From Pseudoalteromonas rubra (lineage in GTDB: Bacteria; Pseudomonadota; Gammaproteobacteria; Enterobacterales; Alteromonadaceae), in NCBI RefSeq assembly GCF_000238295.3, contig NZ_AHCD03000035.1:310001-374000 (forward strand): a DNA stretch of 64,000 nt. The letters run 5' to 3'. Shown piece after piece: positions 55,083-63,703 of the stretch. Made by a program: the position numbers and the translations under genes. The notes under the pieces were generated by a model that was given only the letters and a program-made list of their open reading frames with translations, ran no database searches and was not told where the DNA came from. Each line of letters starts with the position of its first letter. Within the stretch, counting starts at the first letter, position 1.

Positions 55083-55251
55083 TTTCCCCCCTTCAACAAC
55101 AAAGTTAAGGTTAATTTTTGAACTACAGCAAGGATTGACTATATTTTTCGATAATGCAAAAAAATAAACCCTATCACGCAACACCTGTTATATGAGTATT
55201 GCCTTATCTGCCAGGGCAGTTTCTTCGTGCTAGTTTATTAAGTGAGAACAA

Positions 55252-57672
55252 ATGGATATATCACGCATCGTGCCAAGTATCGCGATACAGATGTTAATTG
55301 CTTTTGGTATCATTACGTCGCTCGGTATCTTCAGTAATTTTTTCGTCTACCTGAATACAGGCTCTATCGGACAGAGCTTTACGCAATTTTCATCGGTGTC
55401 ATTACCGCTGGTAAAAGCGAATTCAGATTTAAGAATGGCGATACTAGAAACCCAGATTTCTTTGAAAGAACAAATCATCACAGGAAACAGTCCCGAAGAA
55501 AGACGCAACTCCATCGCAGCCAGACAAGCAGCATGGAACAATATCAACAAGCACTTTGCGCAATTGCAAGCACTGGCGCAGCAAACAGGCTTTGAAAATA
55601 GCATTCTGAGTACCATTGAACAAAACCTGCGCCAACTGAATACCGAGCAACAAGTTGTCTCCGATATTAGTAATACCGTAGACAACGAGCCCGCAGTCAA
55701 AATTCTGGTCACCCAGGCCATTCCGCTGGCCGAGTCTATGGTGGGGCTGTTATCAGAGCTCATAGAGTCCGAGCTTGAGCAAGAGCCCGACGAAGAGCGT
55801 ATGGAGCTGTTTAAGCTCCTGGTTGACTCGAAAATGAGTTTTGCAACCGCAATCTCCGAGTTGCGTGCTTTTCTTTTGACAAGAGAGCAAAAAAATATAG
55901 ACGGTTTCGATCAAGCCTGGTTTGCAAACAGCGATGCGTTTGTCGCCATTTTGGATGATTACGAAGAGTTGTTCAGTGAAGCTCAACTGATGAAATGGAG
56001 TGCTTATAGTGAAGAGCGGGAAAAGATTGCGCCACTGACGATTTTAGCCTTTGAGAAACAAGCCAGTCCTGACGCAAACTTCGCCACCAGACACTTACGT
56101 GAAGTGATTTCTCCATTGACTAAACAGATCTTTGCGCAACTCAATGAACTGAACTCTCATGTTGCTCAGGTATCCGCAAATGGGATTACCACCGTTGAAA
56201 CCGCACTCAGCGATATGTTTATCGTCATTTCAATCGCTTCTTTGATAACAGTGATTATTGCCAGCTCAATCAGCTTGCTGTTCAGCAGCAAGCTCAAACA
56301 ACGCGTTCAACTGTTACTGGAGCGCGCGCAAAATATTTCAGTTGGGAACTTTCAAACCAAAGAAAGCTACTTCTCAATGCATCATAAAGATGAATTAAAT
56401 CAACTTTCAGAAAGCTTTAATCATATGACACTGTCGTTGTCTTCCACTATTTCAACCGTCCGTCGGCAGTCAAGGCAGGTTGGGCATTCTGCGCACCAGG
56501 TTGCAGCAATTGCAACCGAAATCAGCTCTGTCGCGAAAAGCGAAAATGACGGTTACAACCAGGTGATGCAGGTTATTGACTGCTTTATGGAACTGCTGCA
56601 CGAATCAAGTAACGCAATAGAACAAAGCAAAGGCGTCCTGGACCAGGCCAGACAGGAAGCAGACTCTGGGATAGCAGCTGTAAACAGTAATTTAGAAGAA
56701 ATGAACAGAACAGTCGAAGTGGTTGAAGTGGCCTCCAAAGAAGTCGGAGAATTACAGTCTGCCAGCGAGCAAATCGAAGCAGTAACAGATGCAATTTCAA
56801 CCGTCGCAGACCAGACTGCGCTCATTGCACTGAATGCCGCGATTGAAGCAGCCAGAGCTGGAGAACAAGGAAGAGGTTTTGCGGTTGTCGCCGATGAGGT
56901 CAGAAGCCTGGCAAAGCGCACAGCCGCCTCCACTGACGAAATCAGACAGGTCATTACACAACTGCTGACTAAAGTGTCGGATGTCATCAATTTAATGACT
57001 AATATCATAGAGCAGGTCAATATTAGTAAAACACGCTCAGACGAAAGTGGCCAGGCACTGAAAGCGATGACCCTGACCATAGACAGGATCGTCTCTGCCA
57101 ATGAGCAAATCGCTGAACGGTCAAACCGTCAAAGTGATCAAATGATTGAAATGCAGCTAAAACTGCAGCATTTGTTTGCGTCGCTCCAGCAAAATGCAGA
57201 AAAAGCCCAAATGGTCTCTATGATTGGCGGGGATTTATATCAAACGTCAGAGTTGGTCAATAACTTAATGGACAGTTTCTTCTTCGATGAAGATAAAGAC
57301 TCCTATATTCAGCAACAACACGAGAAAAGGCGCTCTGACAGAGTCGAAGCAAAAATAAAACTAAACATTGAAACAGATGATCAAATCTATTCAACGATTA
57401 CCCGGGAACTCAGCTGTGTTGGTTGCGGCGTTATTTTGAGTCAGCAGCTGAACCAGTCGCTGGATATTAACAGTACCGTGATCCTGACCCTGTACGAGCC
57501 AAAGAAAAATTACTCCGAATACATGCAGCAACAGCCACTAAAAATACCCGCTAAAGTGATTAGAAAAGAAGACCGTTCAGATGAGCATGCCTACTACGGC
57601 TTGGAATTTGATGTGAAAAACTCAGATCAGATAAAGGTACTAGAACAATTATATGCATTTTTTGATGAGTAA
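55252..57672 (+). CDS. Methyl-accepting chemotaxis protein with C-terminal PilZ domain
   Basis: 806 residues. Membrane helix 1 (about 10-33), a long helical periplasmic sensor (35-320), membrane helix 2 (about 322-345), HAMP, then the signalling hairpin DQTALIALNAAIEAARAGEQ (about 520), and a PilZ domain at 693-806. Both PilZ motifs are intact: RRSDR (693-697, RxxxR) and ELSCVG (719-724, in place of D/NxSxxG). So the receptor should sense both a periplasmic cue and cyclic di-GMP. It faces the MauG-type gene across 169 bp, and GTGAG precedes the ATG. Confidence 0.93.
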   Translation: MDISRIVPSIAIQMLIAFGIITSLGIFSNFFVYLNTGSIGQSFTQFSSVSLPLVKANSDLRMAILETQISLKEQIITGNSPEERRNSIAARQAAWNNINKHFAQLQALAQQTGFENSILSTIEQNLRQLNTEQQVVSDISNTVDNEPAVKILVTQAIPLAESMVGLLSELIESELEQEPDEERMELFKLLVDSKMSFATAISELRAFLLTREQKNIDGFDQAWFANSDAFVAILDDYEELFSEAQLMKWSAYSEEREKIAPLTILAFEKQASPDANFATRHLREVISPLTKQIFAQLNELNSHVAQVSANGITTVETALSDMFIVISIASLITVIIASSISLLFSSKLKQRVQLLLERAQNISVGNFQTKESYFSMHHKDELNQLSESFNHMTLSLSSTISTVRRQSRQVGHSAHQVAAIATEISSVAKSENDGYNQVMQVIDCFMELLHESSNAIEQSKGVLDQARQEADSGIAAVNSNLEEMNRTVEVVEVASKEVGELQSASEQIEAVTDAISTVADQTALIALNAAIEAARAGEQGRGFAVVADEVRSLAKRTAASTDEIRQVITQLLTKVSDVINLMTNIIEQVNISKTRSDESGQALKAMTLTIDRIVSANEQIAERSNRQSDQMIEMQLKLQHLFASLQQNAEKAQMVSMIGGDLYQTSELVNNLMDSFFFDEDKDSYIQQQHEKRRSDRVEAKIKLNIETDDQIYSTITRELSCVGCGVILSQQLNQSLDINSTVILTLYEPKKNYSEYMQQQPLKIPAKVIRKEDRSDEHAYYGLEFDVKNSDQIKVLEQLYAFFDE

Positions 57673-57694
57673 TTGCCCGAGAGCCATTCAATGT

Positions 57695-57725
57695 AGAAGC
57701 CATTTATACTGAATAAATGGCTTCT
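57695..57725. terminator. Bidirectional hairpin between MCP-PilZ and fklB
   Basis: AGAAGCCATTTA (57695-57706) and TAAATGGCTTCT (57714-57725) form a perfect 12-bp stem with a 7-base loop, between two convergent genes. The T-tracts are weak on both sides. Confidence 0.75.
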
Positions 57726-57734
57726 CCTGCTATG

Positions 57735-58352
57735 TTATAGCACTTCCAGCAACTCTACATCAAAGATCAGAGTTGAGAATGGTGCAATTGAAGCACCTGC
57801 ACCGCGCTCACCGTAAGCAAGGTCATGCGGTACGTATAGACGCCACTTAGAGCCAACAGGCATTAGCTGTAGTGCTTCAGTCCAGCCTTTGATTACGCCG
57901 TTTACAGGGAATTCAGCAGGCTGACCACGCTCGTAAGAGCTATCAAATACGGTACCATTGATCAGTGTACCATGGTAGTGAACACGAACTGTAGAGTCAG
58001 CAGCTGGCTTGTCGCCCTCACCTGCTTCGATTACTTCGTACTGCAGACCAGACTCAGTAACAGTGATTTCAGCGCGCTTTGCATTTTCTTCCAGGAATGC
58101 AGTGCCTTCAGCAGCCAGAACTTTAGCTTCTTCTTCACGACGCTTTTGAATTTCTGCATTGATTTTTTCGAATGCAGCCTGGATCTCAGGGATTTCTACA
58201 CGGAATGCTTCACCGGCGTAGGCATCTTTCATACCTTCGAATACCGAGTTCAGGTTCAAACCTTCAAATGGGTTAGACTTAAGCTGTTCACCCATTTGCA
58301 AACCAATACCATAACTTGCCTTTTCAGCATCTGTGTTGAATAAATCTGACAT
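57735..58352 (-). CDS. fklB: FKBP-type peptidyl-prolyl isomerase FklB
   Basis: 205 residues, the E. coli FklB length (206). Residues 1-95 form the helical dimerisation region (EKASYGIGLQMGEQLKSNPF), and 105-205 the FKBP domain (VRVHYHGTLINGTVFDSSYE, GWTEALQLMPVGSKWRLYVP, LAYGERGAGASIAPFSTLIF). No signal peptide, so it is probably cytoplasmic; it speeds cis-trans isomerisation of Xaa-Pro bonds. Solitary gene. Confidence 0.96.
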   Translation of the reverse strand: MSDLFNTDAEKASYGIGLQMGEQLKSNPFEGLNLNSVFEGMKDAYAGEAFRVEIPEIQAAFEKINAEIQKRREEEAKVLAAEGTAFLEENAKRAEITVTESGLQYEVIEAGEGDKPAADSTVRVHYHGTLINGTVFDSSYERGQPAEFPVNGVIKGWTEALQLMPVGSKWRLYVPHDLAYGERGAGASIAPFSTLIFDVELLEVL

Positions 58353-58436
58353 ATTAGATCCACTTATTTATCAGTTTAAAAGAAGCGGCAGTGTATCACA
58401 GCACACTGATGACTAACAGGGAGGTGAATAACTTTA

Positions 58437-58461
58437 TAAAAACAGCGCTCAAAGGCGCTGT
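58437..58461 (-). terminator. Terminator of the small membrane-protein gene
   Basis: ACAGCGC (58442-58448) and GCGCTGT (58455-58461) form a 7-bp stem with a 6-base loop. On the minus strand it is followed by TTTT. It lies 60 bases past the gene at 58521. Confidence 0.78.
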
Positions 58462-58520
58462 CAGTAGATACAGTGAAAAGAGCGTACTAATAATACGGCG
58501 TCAGAGCGTGCCTTATTAGC

Positions 58521-58895
58521 CTAATCTTGCTGTGCTTTGTTTTGGTTTTTAAGCTTAAACTCTCTGACAATGAAAGTGGCAAAAGGTAAGCTCAACGTCA
58601 ACCCTATGATTAATTCGTTGCTATAGCCTGCTAGTCGCTCTGTAAAGTAACAACCGAAACCTACGACCCCAAACGCAGCAATCACCACACTGGCAATCAT
58701 AGGTAGTAACTTTTCATACTTGGTGATGATGTGGCCGACTAACAAGTTAAAAGCGAAGGTGTATAACAAAGTAATCCAGATACTGGGATACGCTTGCCCG
58801 TCGATTGCCAGAACCAACGCAGCCTGCAAGCCGCTCAAATAGAAAAAACTGAAAATCACCCATAACGAACTATGAATAACAACCTGCTTAGTCAT
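58521..58895 (-). CDS. Small four-helix membrane protein, unknown function
   Basis: 124 residues with four hydrophobic segments, a short basic loop and a basic C-terminal tail (FIVREFKLKNQNKAQQD). The start at 58895 has GGAGG five bases upstream; a GTG one codon earlier is less likely. No family recognised. Followed by its own terminator at 58437-58461, preceded by the tRNA-Ser terminator. Confidence 0.7.
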   Translation of the reverse strand: MTKQVVIHSSLWVIFSFFYLSGLQAALVLAIDGQAYPSIWITLLYTFAFNLLVGHIITKYEKLLPMIASVVIAAFGVVGFGCYFTERLAGYSNELIIGLTLSLPFATFIVREFKLKNQNKAQQD

Positions 58896-58910
58896 CACTG
58901 CCTCCGAACG

Positions 58911-58935
58911 AAAAAAACCGCCGTATAGGCGGTTT
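58911..58935 (-). terminator. Terminator of tRNA-Ser
   Basis: AAACCGCC (58915-58922), loop GTATA, GGCGGTTT (58928-58935). The minus strand continues with T4 from the A run at 58911-58914. It is 11 bases downstream of the tRNA 3' end. Confidence 0.88.
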
Positions 58936-58946
58936 TGGGAATGAGG

Positions 58947-59037
58947 TGGCGGAGAGATAGGGATTTGAACCCTAGATACGCTATTAACGTATGCCGGTTT
59001 TCAAGACCGGTGCTTTCAACCACTCAGCCATCTCTCC
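58947..59037 (-). tRNA. tRNA-Ser (anticodon UGA)
   Basis: A complete 91-base class II tRNA with encoded CCA (58947-58949). Acceptor arm GGAGAGA pairs with TCTCTCC; the anticodon stem-loop is CCGGT-CTTGAAA-ACCGG with TGA at the centre, decoding UCA and related codons. A long variable arm (ATACG...CGTAT) and the TTCAAAT T-loop are normal for tRNA-Ser. Confidence 0.97.
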
Positions 59038-59167
59038 GTTGTTGGCGCGAATTCTAAGGTGCTGAGATAAAAAAGTAAAGTCCTAATTCAGCTTTTTGCA
59101 AAATTCGCTTTCTAAATGGTCACCTTTTATACACCAAAGAGACACCAGCAATATTATTAAGCACCCG

Positions 59168-59539
59168 CTAGTAGTATTGCTTTGGTCTTCTCGCAACCCA
59201 AGCCCCTATGATACTTAACCCGACACACATAAGTATCACCAATGCCATATCAACAATACCCTGTGTCGGATCTATCACAGGATGAAGATGTTCCAACAAC
59301 ACAGGGATCACTGACATTACAGCAACGCAACTAAGCACTTTAAACGCACGACTGAAGTCAAAGCGTCGGCTATAGTTCATCCAGCTGGTTAAAATAAGCA
59401 AAAAGCACGCAGGCGACAACAGCGCCAACCAAACTTCACTGATGTGAGGCAGCATGATGCCTGTTGAAATACACCCTAATACACCCCAAACAATCCAGGT
59501 CCACCAATTCTCCCGCTCTTTTAAAAATAGATTGCCCAT
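59168..59539 (-). CDS. Small membrane protein, unknown function
   Basis: 123 residues with four hydrophobic segments and a basic tail (VARRPKQYY). The N-terminus has WWTWIVWGVLG, a Trp-rich first helix. A weak ribosome binding site precedes the ATG at 59539. No family recognised. It shares small four-helix architecture with the gene at 58521, but I see no convincing sequence similarity. Confidence 0.68.
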   Translation of the reverse strand: MGNLFLKERENWWTWIVWGVLGCISTGIMLPHISEVWLALLSPACFLLILTSWMNYSRRFDFSRAFKVLSCVAVMSVIPVLLEHLHPVIDPTQGIVDMALVILMCVGLSIIGAWVARRPKQYY

Positions 59540-59723
59540 TACTATTCTTCTTATAATTGTGTTCTGAGACTGCCAGACATTAGCCTAACAAAGATTCAGG
59601 TCACAAAACAACCGCAGGACGAATAATTAGTGCACCAAGTTCCCTTTTTAAAGACGGATGTCATTATATCGGTCCCTGGACGCAACGAAGCGATGTGTTT
59701 ATTTCGTTTCATGCACAAATAGT

Positions 59724-60164
59724 TCACTCACCGATATCTTCATTCCATAAATCTGGACGGGCTTTAATGAATTCATCCATCATTTCGATACATTCAGCGT
59801 CCTGACGGACTTCAAGTTTAACACCATGCTCTGCAAGCAAGGTTTCGCTACCCATAAAGTTCTTGTTTTCACCAATCACAACATTAGGAATGCCATATAG
59901 CATGATTGTCCCGGAACACATGGGGCATGGTGACAGCGTCGTATATAAAGTGCATTCTTTATATACCGATGCACTAAGACGCCCGGCATTTTCCAACGCA
60001 TCCATTTCACCATGCAAAACAGTGCTGCCCTTTTGCACTCTCTGATTATGCCCACGTCCGATTATCTTGCCTTTGTGAACCAGGACAGAACCGATCGGGA
60101 TCCCACCTGTATCAAGCCCTTTCTTCGCTTCTTCAATCGCTGCAGCTAAAAACTTGTCCATCAT
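59724..60164 (-). CDS. Cytosine deaminase-like CDA-fold enzyme (yeast Fcy1 type)
   Basis: 146 residues. Zinc site: HGEMDAL (His and the catalytic Glu) and TLSPCPMCSGTIMLYG (PCxxC). The order RGHNQRVQKGSTVLHGEMDA, then LENAGRLSASVYKECTLYTT, then IPNVVIGENKNFMGSE, and the tail FIKARPDLWNEDIGE match yeast cytosine deaminase closely rather than the TadA or CMP deaminase branches. It probably deaminates a free pyrimidine or related small base. The start at 60164 has AGGAG four bases upstream, followed by a second ATG with better spacing (60161). Confidence 0.88.
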   Translation of the reverse strand: MMDKFLAAAIEEAKKGLDTGGIPIGSVLVHKGKIIGRGHNQRVQKGSTVLHGEMDALENAGRLSASVYKECTLYTTLSPCPMCSGTIMLYGIPNVVIGENKNFMGSETLLAEHGVKLEVRQDAECIEMMDEFIKARPDLWNEDIGE

Positions 60165-60427
60165 TGTACTCCTGATGTTGGCTATACCAATCCGCATAAA
60201 TCAAATGTCAGTCCAGAAAAGAAAACCTGTCGCTTTGATGTCAAACGCAGTGGTCAGTAACCTGTGCTCAATGAGACCATTACTCTCCACAAGCTACTGG
60301 CCATTCTTCTGACTCGTTCAGTCATATCCAGATTGCTGTTACTCGGTTTAAAAGCTGTGTAGCTAACACAGCATCATTTAAACTAGCACGCAATTGAGGA
60401 TAAAATAAGAATAACTCAGTCCAGGTT

Positions 60428-60637
60428 ATACCAATTTGCTTCATTAAATGATCTATTTTGAGGCGGGAAAATAGGGTCGATAGCACCGCTCCCGCGTCAT
60501 GCTATCACTGAGGCACCTACATCCCTATCGGCGAGGCAAAAATTTGTAAGCCTATGTCTACCAAATGAGAAATTTTTAACGCTGTTAGCGTCCTATTTAC
60601 TCCTTCAAATCGACCAGGTATTAAGTGAAATTGGTAT
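60428..60637. mobile_element. Inverted-repeat element (MITE-like), copy B
   Basis: 210 bp with ATACCAATTTGCTT at the left end and AAGTGAAATTGGTAT at the right, oriented as copies A and C. It shares the internal landmarks TTGAGGCGGGAAAATAGGG, GCTGAGGC-type box (as ACTGAGGCACCTAC) and AACGCTGTTAGCGT. No coding capacity. It ends 31 bp after the stop of the 60669 gene on the minus strand. ATACCAATCCGC at 60184-60195 may be a stray end of a related element. No clear target duplication is visible here. Confidence 0.9.
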
Positions 60638-60668
60638 TAACCCCCGTGACTGCGAGGCTGAGTGACAG

Positions 60669-61082
60669 TTACCTGGAAGCCTGGTACCTGTAAGCTTGGT
60701 TAAGCTGCTGAGCTTGCATATCATCTATTACACCCTGCTTATTCAATACGGCAATGATTGAACCCGGCTTACGAGCCAGGGTAACAGCGATTTTATCAAT
60801 CTCTACGTTCCCTTTATATTGCTCAAGTACCTGCTTTATATCTTCGTCAGACCAAGGTAAGCCGTAATTCTCGGGCAACCCTTTATCCAGGTTGTCCTGT
60901 TGTTTTTGAGCCAGGGTTTTCTTTACCTTTTTCGGTTTTGGCTGCCATTGTAAAGACTGGAAAAGTGCTCTGATCACATCGGGATGGTTATACGGCGACT
61001 GTGCGGGCAGGATTTCTCCTGTGATAGGGTCAATGCCATTGGCGAGGCCATACACTATACTGGTCACTTGTTGCTGGTCCAT
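60669..61082 (-). CDS. Unknown protein with C-terminal SANT/homeodomain-like helical region
   Basis: 137 residues. N-terminal half: SIVYGLANGIDPITGEILPA, then NHPDVIRALFQSL. A basic linker (KPKKVKKTLAQKQQ) precedes a helical C-terminal part, WSDEDIKQVLEQYKGNVEID, then AVTLARKPGSIIAVLNKQGV, which resembles the SANT-like helix-turn-helix tails of some bacterial helicases. DNA binding is therefore possible. The start at 61082 has AGGAG five bases upstream. It sits between element copies B and C, with only 31 and 45 bp to spare, so its promoter must lie in the 45-bp gap or in copy C itself. Confidence 0.72.
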   Translation of the reverse strand: MDQQQVTSIVYGLANGIDPITGEILPAQSPYNHPDVIRALFQSLQWQPKPKKVKKTLAQKQQDNLDKGLPENYGLPWSDEDIKQVLEQYKGNVEIDKIAVTLARKPGSIIAVLNKQGVIDDMQAQQLNQAYRYQASR

Positions 61083-61127
61083 ATCTGCTCCTTGATTTAA
61101 AAAATAACAATGCGTCAACTTCCTGTA

Positions 61128-61349
61128 ATACCAATTTGCTTAATTAAGTGTTCCATTTTGAGGCGAGAAAATAGGGTCGAAAACACCGCTCCCGCGTCCT
61201 GCTACCGCTGAGGCACCTACATCCCTATAGTCGAGGCAAAAATTTGTGAACCTACGTCTAAGGTATAAGGTTCTAAATGAGAAATTTTTAACGCTGTTAG
61301 CGTCCTATTTGCTCCTTCAAATAGACCAAATATTAAGTGAAATTGGTAT
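61128..61349. mobile_element. Inverted-repeat element (MITE-like), copy C
   Basis: 222 bp with ATACCAATTTGCTTAATTAA at the left end and AAATTGGTAT at the right, same orientation as copies A and B. A 12-15 base insertion (AAGGTATAAGGTTCT region) before AAATGAGAAATTTTTAACGC accounts for the extra length. Copy B lies on the other side of the 60669 gene. Flanks GTAATA and ATAATA are similar but not an exact duplication. Confidence 0.9.
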
Positions 61350-61487
61350 AATAATATGAGTGTAGCAGGCTTGTCTGAGTTAGGTTGTTTTTTCCGCTAA
61401 TGAGTACCATTCCAATACGGTTTTAAGAAGCAAAAAGTGGAGAGTGGAAAGTATTACTGCAACCGAGTCCAATAAATTAAAGTTGCA

Positions 61488-61515
61488 AGACCAGCTAGCT
61501 GGCACAAGCTGGTCT
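61488..61515 (-). terminator. Hairpin after pyrF
   Basis: AGACCAGCT (61488-61496) pairs with AGCTGGTCT (61507-61515) with a 10-base loop. It lies 16 bases past the pyrF stop on the minus strand. The downstream tail is only weakly T-rich. Confidence 0.45.
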
Positions 61516-61530
61516 GAAATAAGACAAAGT

Positions 61531-62241
61531 TTACAAACCCTTAATTGATTCGTTGATAGCGCTGAGAGCCTCAACTGGATCAGCGGCCTGGGTGATAGGT
61601 CGGCCAACAACAAGATAATCACTGCCTGACTTTATCGCCAGTTCTGGCGTCATGATCCGCTTCTGATCTCCGGCATCACTGCCTGCAGGTCTTATTCCTG
61701 GTGTAACTAAACAAAAGTCACTGCCCAATTCAGCCTTAAGTGTTTGCGCTTCCTGTGCTGAACAGACAACGCCATCGAGGCCTGACTCTTTAGCAAGCTT
61801 TGCCAAATAAACCACCTGCTCCTGAGGCGTCTTATCCACCCCGAGCTTGCTCAGCTGCGCCTGATCCATACTCGTCAATACTGTGACCGCAATCAGCAGA
61901 GGGGCTTTATCACCATAGGCTTCTAGCGCTTGTTTTGCTTTGCTCATCATTTCAGTGCCACCACTAGCGTGCACGTTGACCATCCACACACCCAGCTCTG
62001 CAGCGGCTGTAACTGCCTTTGCAACTGTATTTGGAATGTCATGAAACTTCAAATCAAGAAACACGTCAAACTCTTTGTCAATAAGCTTAGAGACAAACTG
62101 AGGGCCAAAATAGGTGAACATTTCCTTTCCGACTTTTAAACGACATTCATCAGGAGAAAGCTGGGATACAAACGCCAGCGCAGCAGCTTCATTGTCGTAA
62201 TCCAGTGCAATTAGCACCTTTTTCATTTCTGTGTTTGACAT
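61531..62241 (-). CDS. pyrF: Orotidine 5'-phosphate decarboxylase
   Basis: Last step of de novo UMP synthesis. 236 residues. The active-site motif is DLKFHDIPNTVAKAV (D-x-K-x-x-D) near residue 66; LVTPGIRPAGSDAGDQKR and DYLVVGRPITQAADP close the phosphate site. The start MSNTEMKKVLIALDYD at 62241 is preferred to the frame open to 62319, which runs into lapB. It follows lapB by 35 bp, the E. coli order lapA-lapB-pyrF. Confidence 0.97.
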   Translation of the reverse strand: MSNTEMKKVLIALDYDNEAAALAFVSQLSPDECRLKVGKEMFTYFGPQFVSKLIDKEFDVFLDLKFHDIPNTVAKAVTAAAELGVWMVNVHASGGTEMMSKAKQALEAYGDKAPLLIAVTVLTSMDQAQLSKLGVDKTPQEQVVYLAKLAKESGLDGVVCSAQEAQTLKAELGSDFCLVTPGIRPAGSDAGDQKRIMTPELAIKSGSDYLVVGRPITQAADPVEALSAINESIKGL

Positions 62242-62276
62242 AGTTGATCTATTTCGCCTTATAAAATATCGATGTT

Positions 62277-63428
62277 TTAATACCCGTCCACACCCTGACT
62301 TGGCAAAATGGATTCCCAAGACTTACAGGAGGGACATAACCAATAAAGTTTGTGACTGGTAAACCCACAATTGCGGCACTGGTAGTCTGGCTTTGTTTCA
62401 ACGTAGGCAGACACCAGATTGTCGACTTCATTTAATACCGATTGAAACTTATCCTGCCTGGTCGCGAGTAGCTTTAATAGAAAACTAAAGCCCCTAATTG
62501 AAGGTTCTCGCTTCAAACTGTCGGTAAGATAGTCTACTGCTTGCTGAGTATGACCCGCTTCCACCAAGCCCTCGCAGTGCTTTATTTTCACCAGCACACC
62601 ACTGGTTTTAAGCAAATCATTAACGAGCGTATGAAACTCATGCTCGATATTGAGACGTTGGTAGCATACATGCAAGTCTTGCAACACTAACGGGATGGCA
62701 CAGGGGAACTGTGAAACCAGTTTACGCCAGTAGTAAATAGCTTTGACATTGTCTTCTTTTCCAAGCGCATCATGCCCTAACTCATAGAGCGGCCTGATCG
62801 TTGTTCTCGGCAACTTAAGCGCGCGCTCCAGATAATCGGCAGTGTCTTGTTGAGACGCCTGGTTTTCTAATGCGGCTTCACAATAAAAGTTAGCAATTGC
62901 AGCGCAGTATATCTGTTCGGTAAACAGCTCGGCGTGACTCTCATACATATTCACTCCCTTTTGCCATTCCCGGGTTTGCGAATAAAGCTGGATAATGGGC
63001 GTCAAAGCTTCTTCATAATCCGCTTTAACCAACTCAACCAAATGCTCCTCTGCACTGTCCAGTAAACCCGCCATAATGTAATCTTCAGCAAGCGCTAATT
63101 TACAGGATTGAATAACCTGCATGTCCAGACTTGGTTGTTTTAGAAGTAGTTCATGGATGCGGATGGCTCGGTCGAGCTCACCTCTTTTGCGGAATAAGGT
63201 GGCGAGTATGAGGTAGTGCTCAACTGAATCAGCACTCACCTCTAGTAATTTAATCAGGTGTTCAAGGCCCTGATCTTCTTCTCTATCTAAAAGAAACTTT
63301 AACCCTTTGCTGTATTCTGAAGTAATTTTCCGATTTTGTTCATGGGCTTGATTTTTGGCGCTGTTTTTCCCCATGACATAGCCATAAGCAGCTGCTACCG
63401 GAAGCAATAGGAAAAGTAACTCAATCAT
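62277..63428 (-). CDS. lapB: Lipopolysaccharide assembly protein B
   Basis: 383 residues. An N-terminal membrane anchor (IELLFLLLPVAAAYGYVMG) is followed by TPR helices (about 30-330) and a C-terminal rubredoxin-like metal site CRNC...CPSC (about 353-374). LapB (YciM) brings LpxC to FtsH and so sets the level of LPS synthesis. It overlaps lapA by 4 bp. The domain order is that of E. coli LapB. Confidence 0.96.
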   Translation of the reverse strand: MIELLFLLLPVAAAYGYVMGKNSAKNQAHEQNRKITSEYSKGLKFLLDREEDQGLEHLIKLLEVSADSVEHYLILATLFRKRGELDRAIRIHELLLKQPSLDMQVIQSCKLALAEDYIMAGLLDSAEEHLVELVKADYEEALTPIIQLYSQTREWQKGVNMYESHAELFTEQIYCAAIANFYCEAALENQASQQDTADYLERALKLPRTTIRPLYELGHDALGKEDNVKAIYYWRKLVSQFPCAIPLVLQDLHVCYQRLNIEHEFHTLVNDLLKTSGVLVKIKHCEGLVEAGHTQQAVDYLTDSLKREPSIRGFSFLLKLLATRQDKFQSVLNEVDNLVSAYVETKPDYQCRNCGFTSHKLYWLCPSCKSWESILPSQGVDGY

Positions 63429-63688
63429 TTACTGCTTTGCGCTTGTATCGATTGATTAGCTCTTTGCTGTTGGCGAATTTGCCTCTTTAACCGTGTTATC
63501 TTGCCAATGCTCAGTAACAACCCTAGCACTAAACCAAACACCACACATAAGCTTATTAAACTAGCCAACGGTACCTCTGAACTGGCGATGATATAATCAA
63601 CTTTTACTAAAGCTGGGTTTTGAGTGCCCAACACAAAAGCGATTATCACCAGTATCAAAAATAATCCTTTTCTTACTACCTGGATCAA
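63425..63688 (-). CDS. lapA: Lipopolysaccharide assembly protein A
   Basis: 87 residues with two membrane helices (about 7-22 and 43-62) and a basic coiled tail (ITRLKRQIRQQQRANQS). DUF1049 family; acts with LapB in LPS assembly. FVLGTQNPALVKVDYIIAS is the family segment. It lies 15 bp after ihfB, in the E. coli order. Confidence 0.93.
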   Translation of the reverse strand: MIQVVRKGLFLILVIIAFVLGTQNPALVKVDYIIASSEVPLASLISLCVVFGLVLGLLLSIGKITRLKRQIRQQQRANQSIQAQSSK

Positions 63689-63703
63689 GCATTACCTCAT
63701 TAA

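Noticed and set aside
61380..61622. 80-residue minus-strand frame between copy C and pyrF
   Set aside because: Overlaps the end of pyrF in another frame and has no ribosome binding site; likely a shadow.
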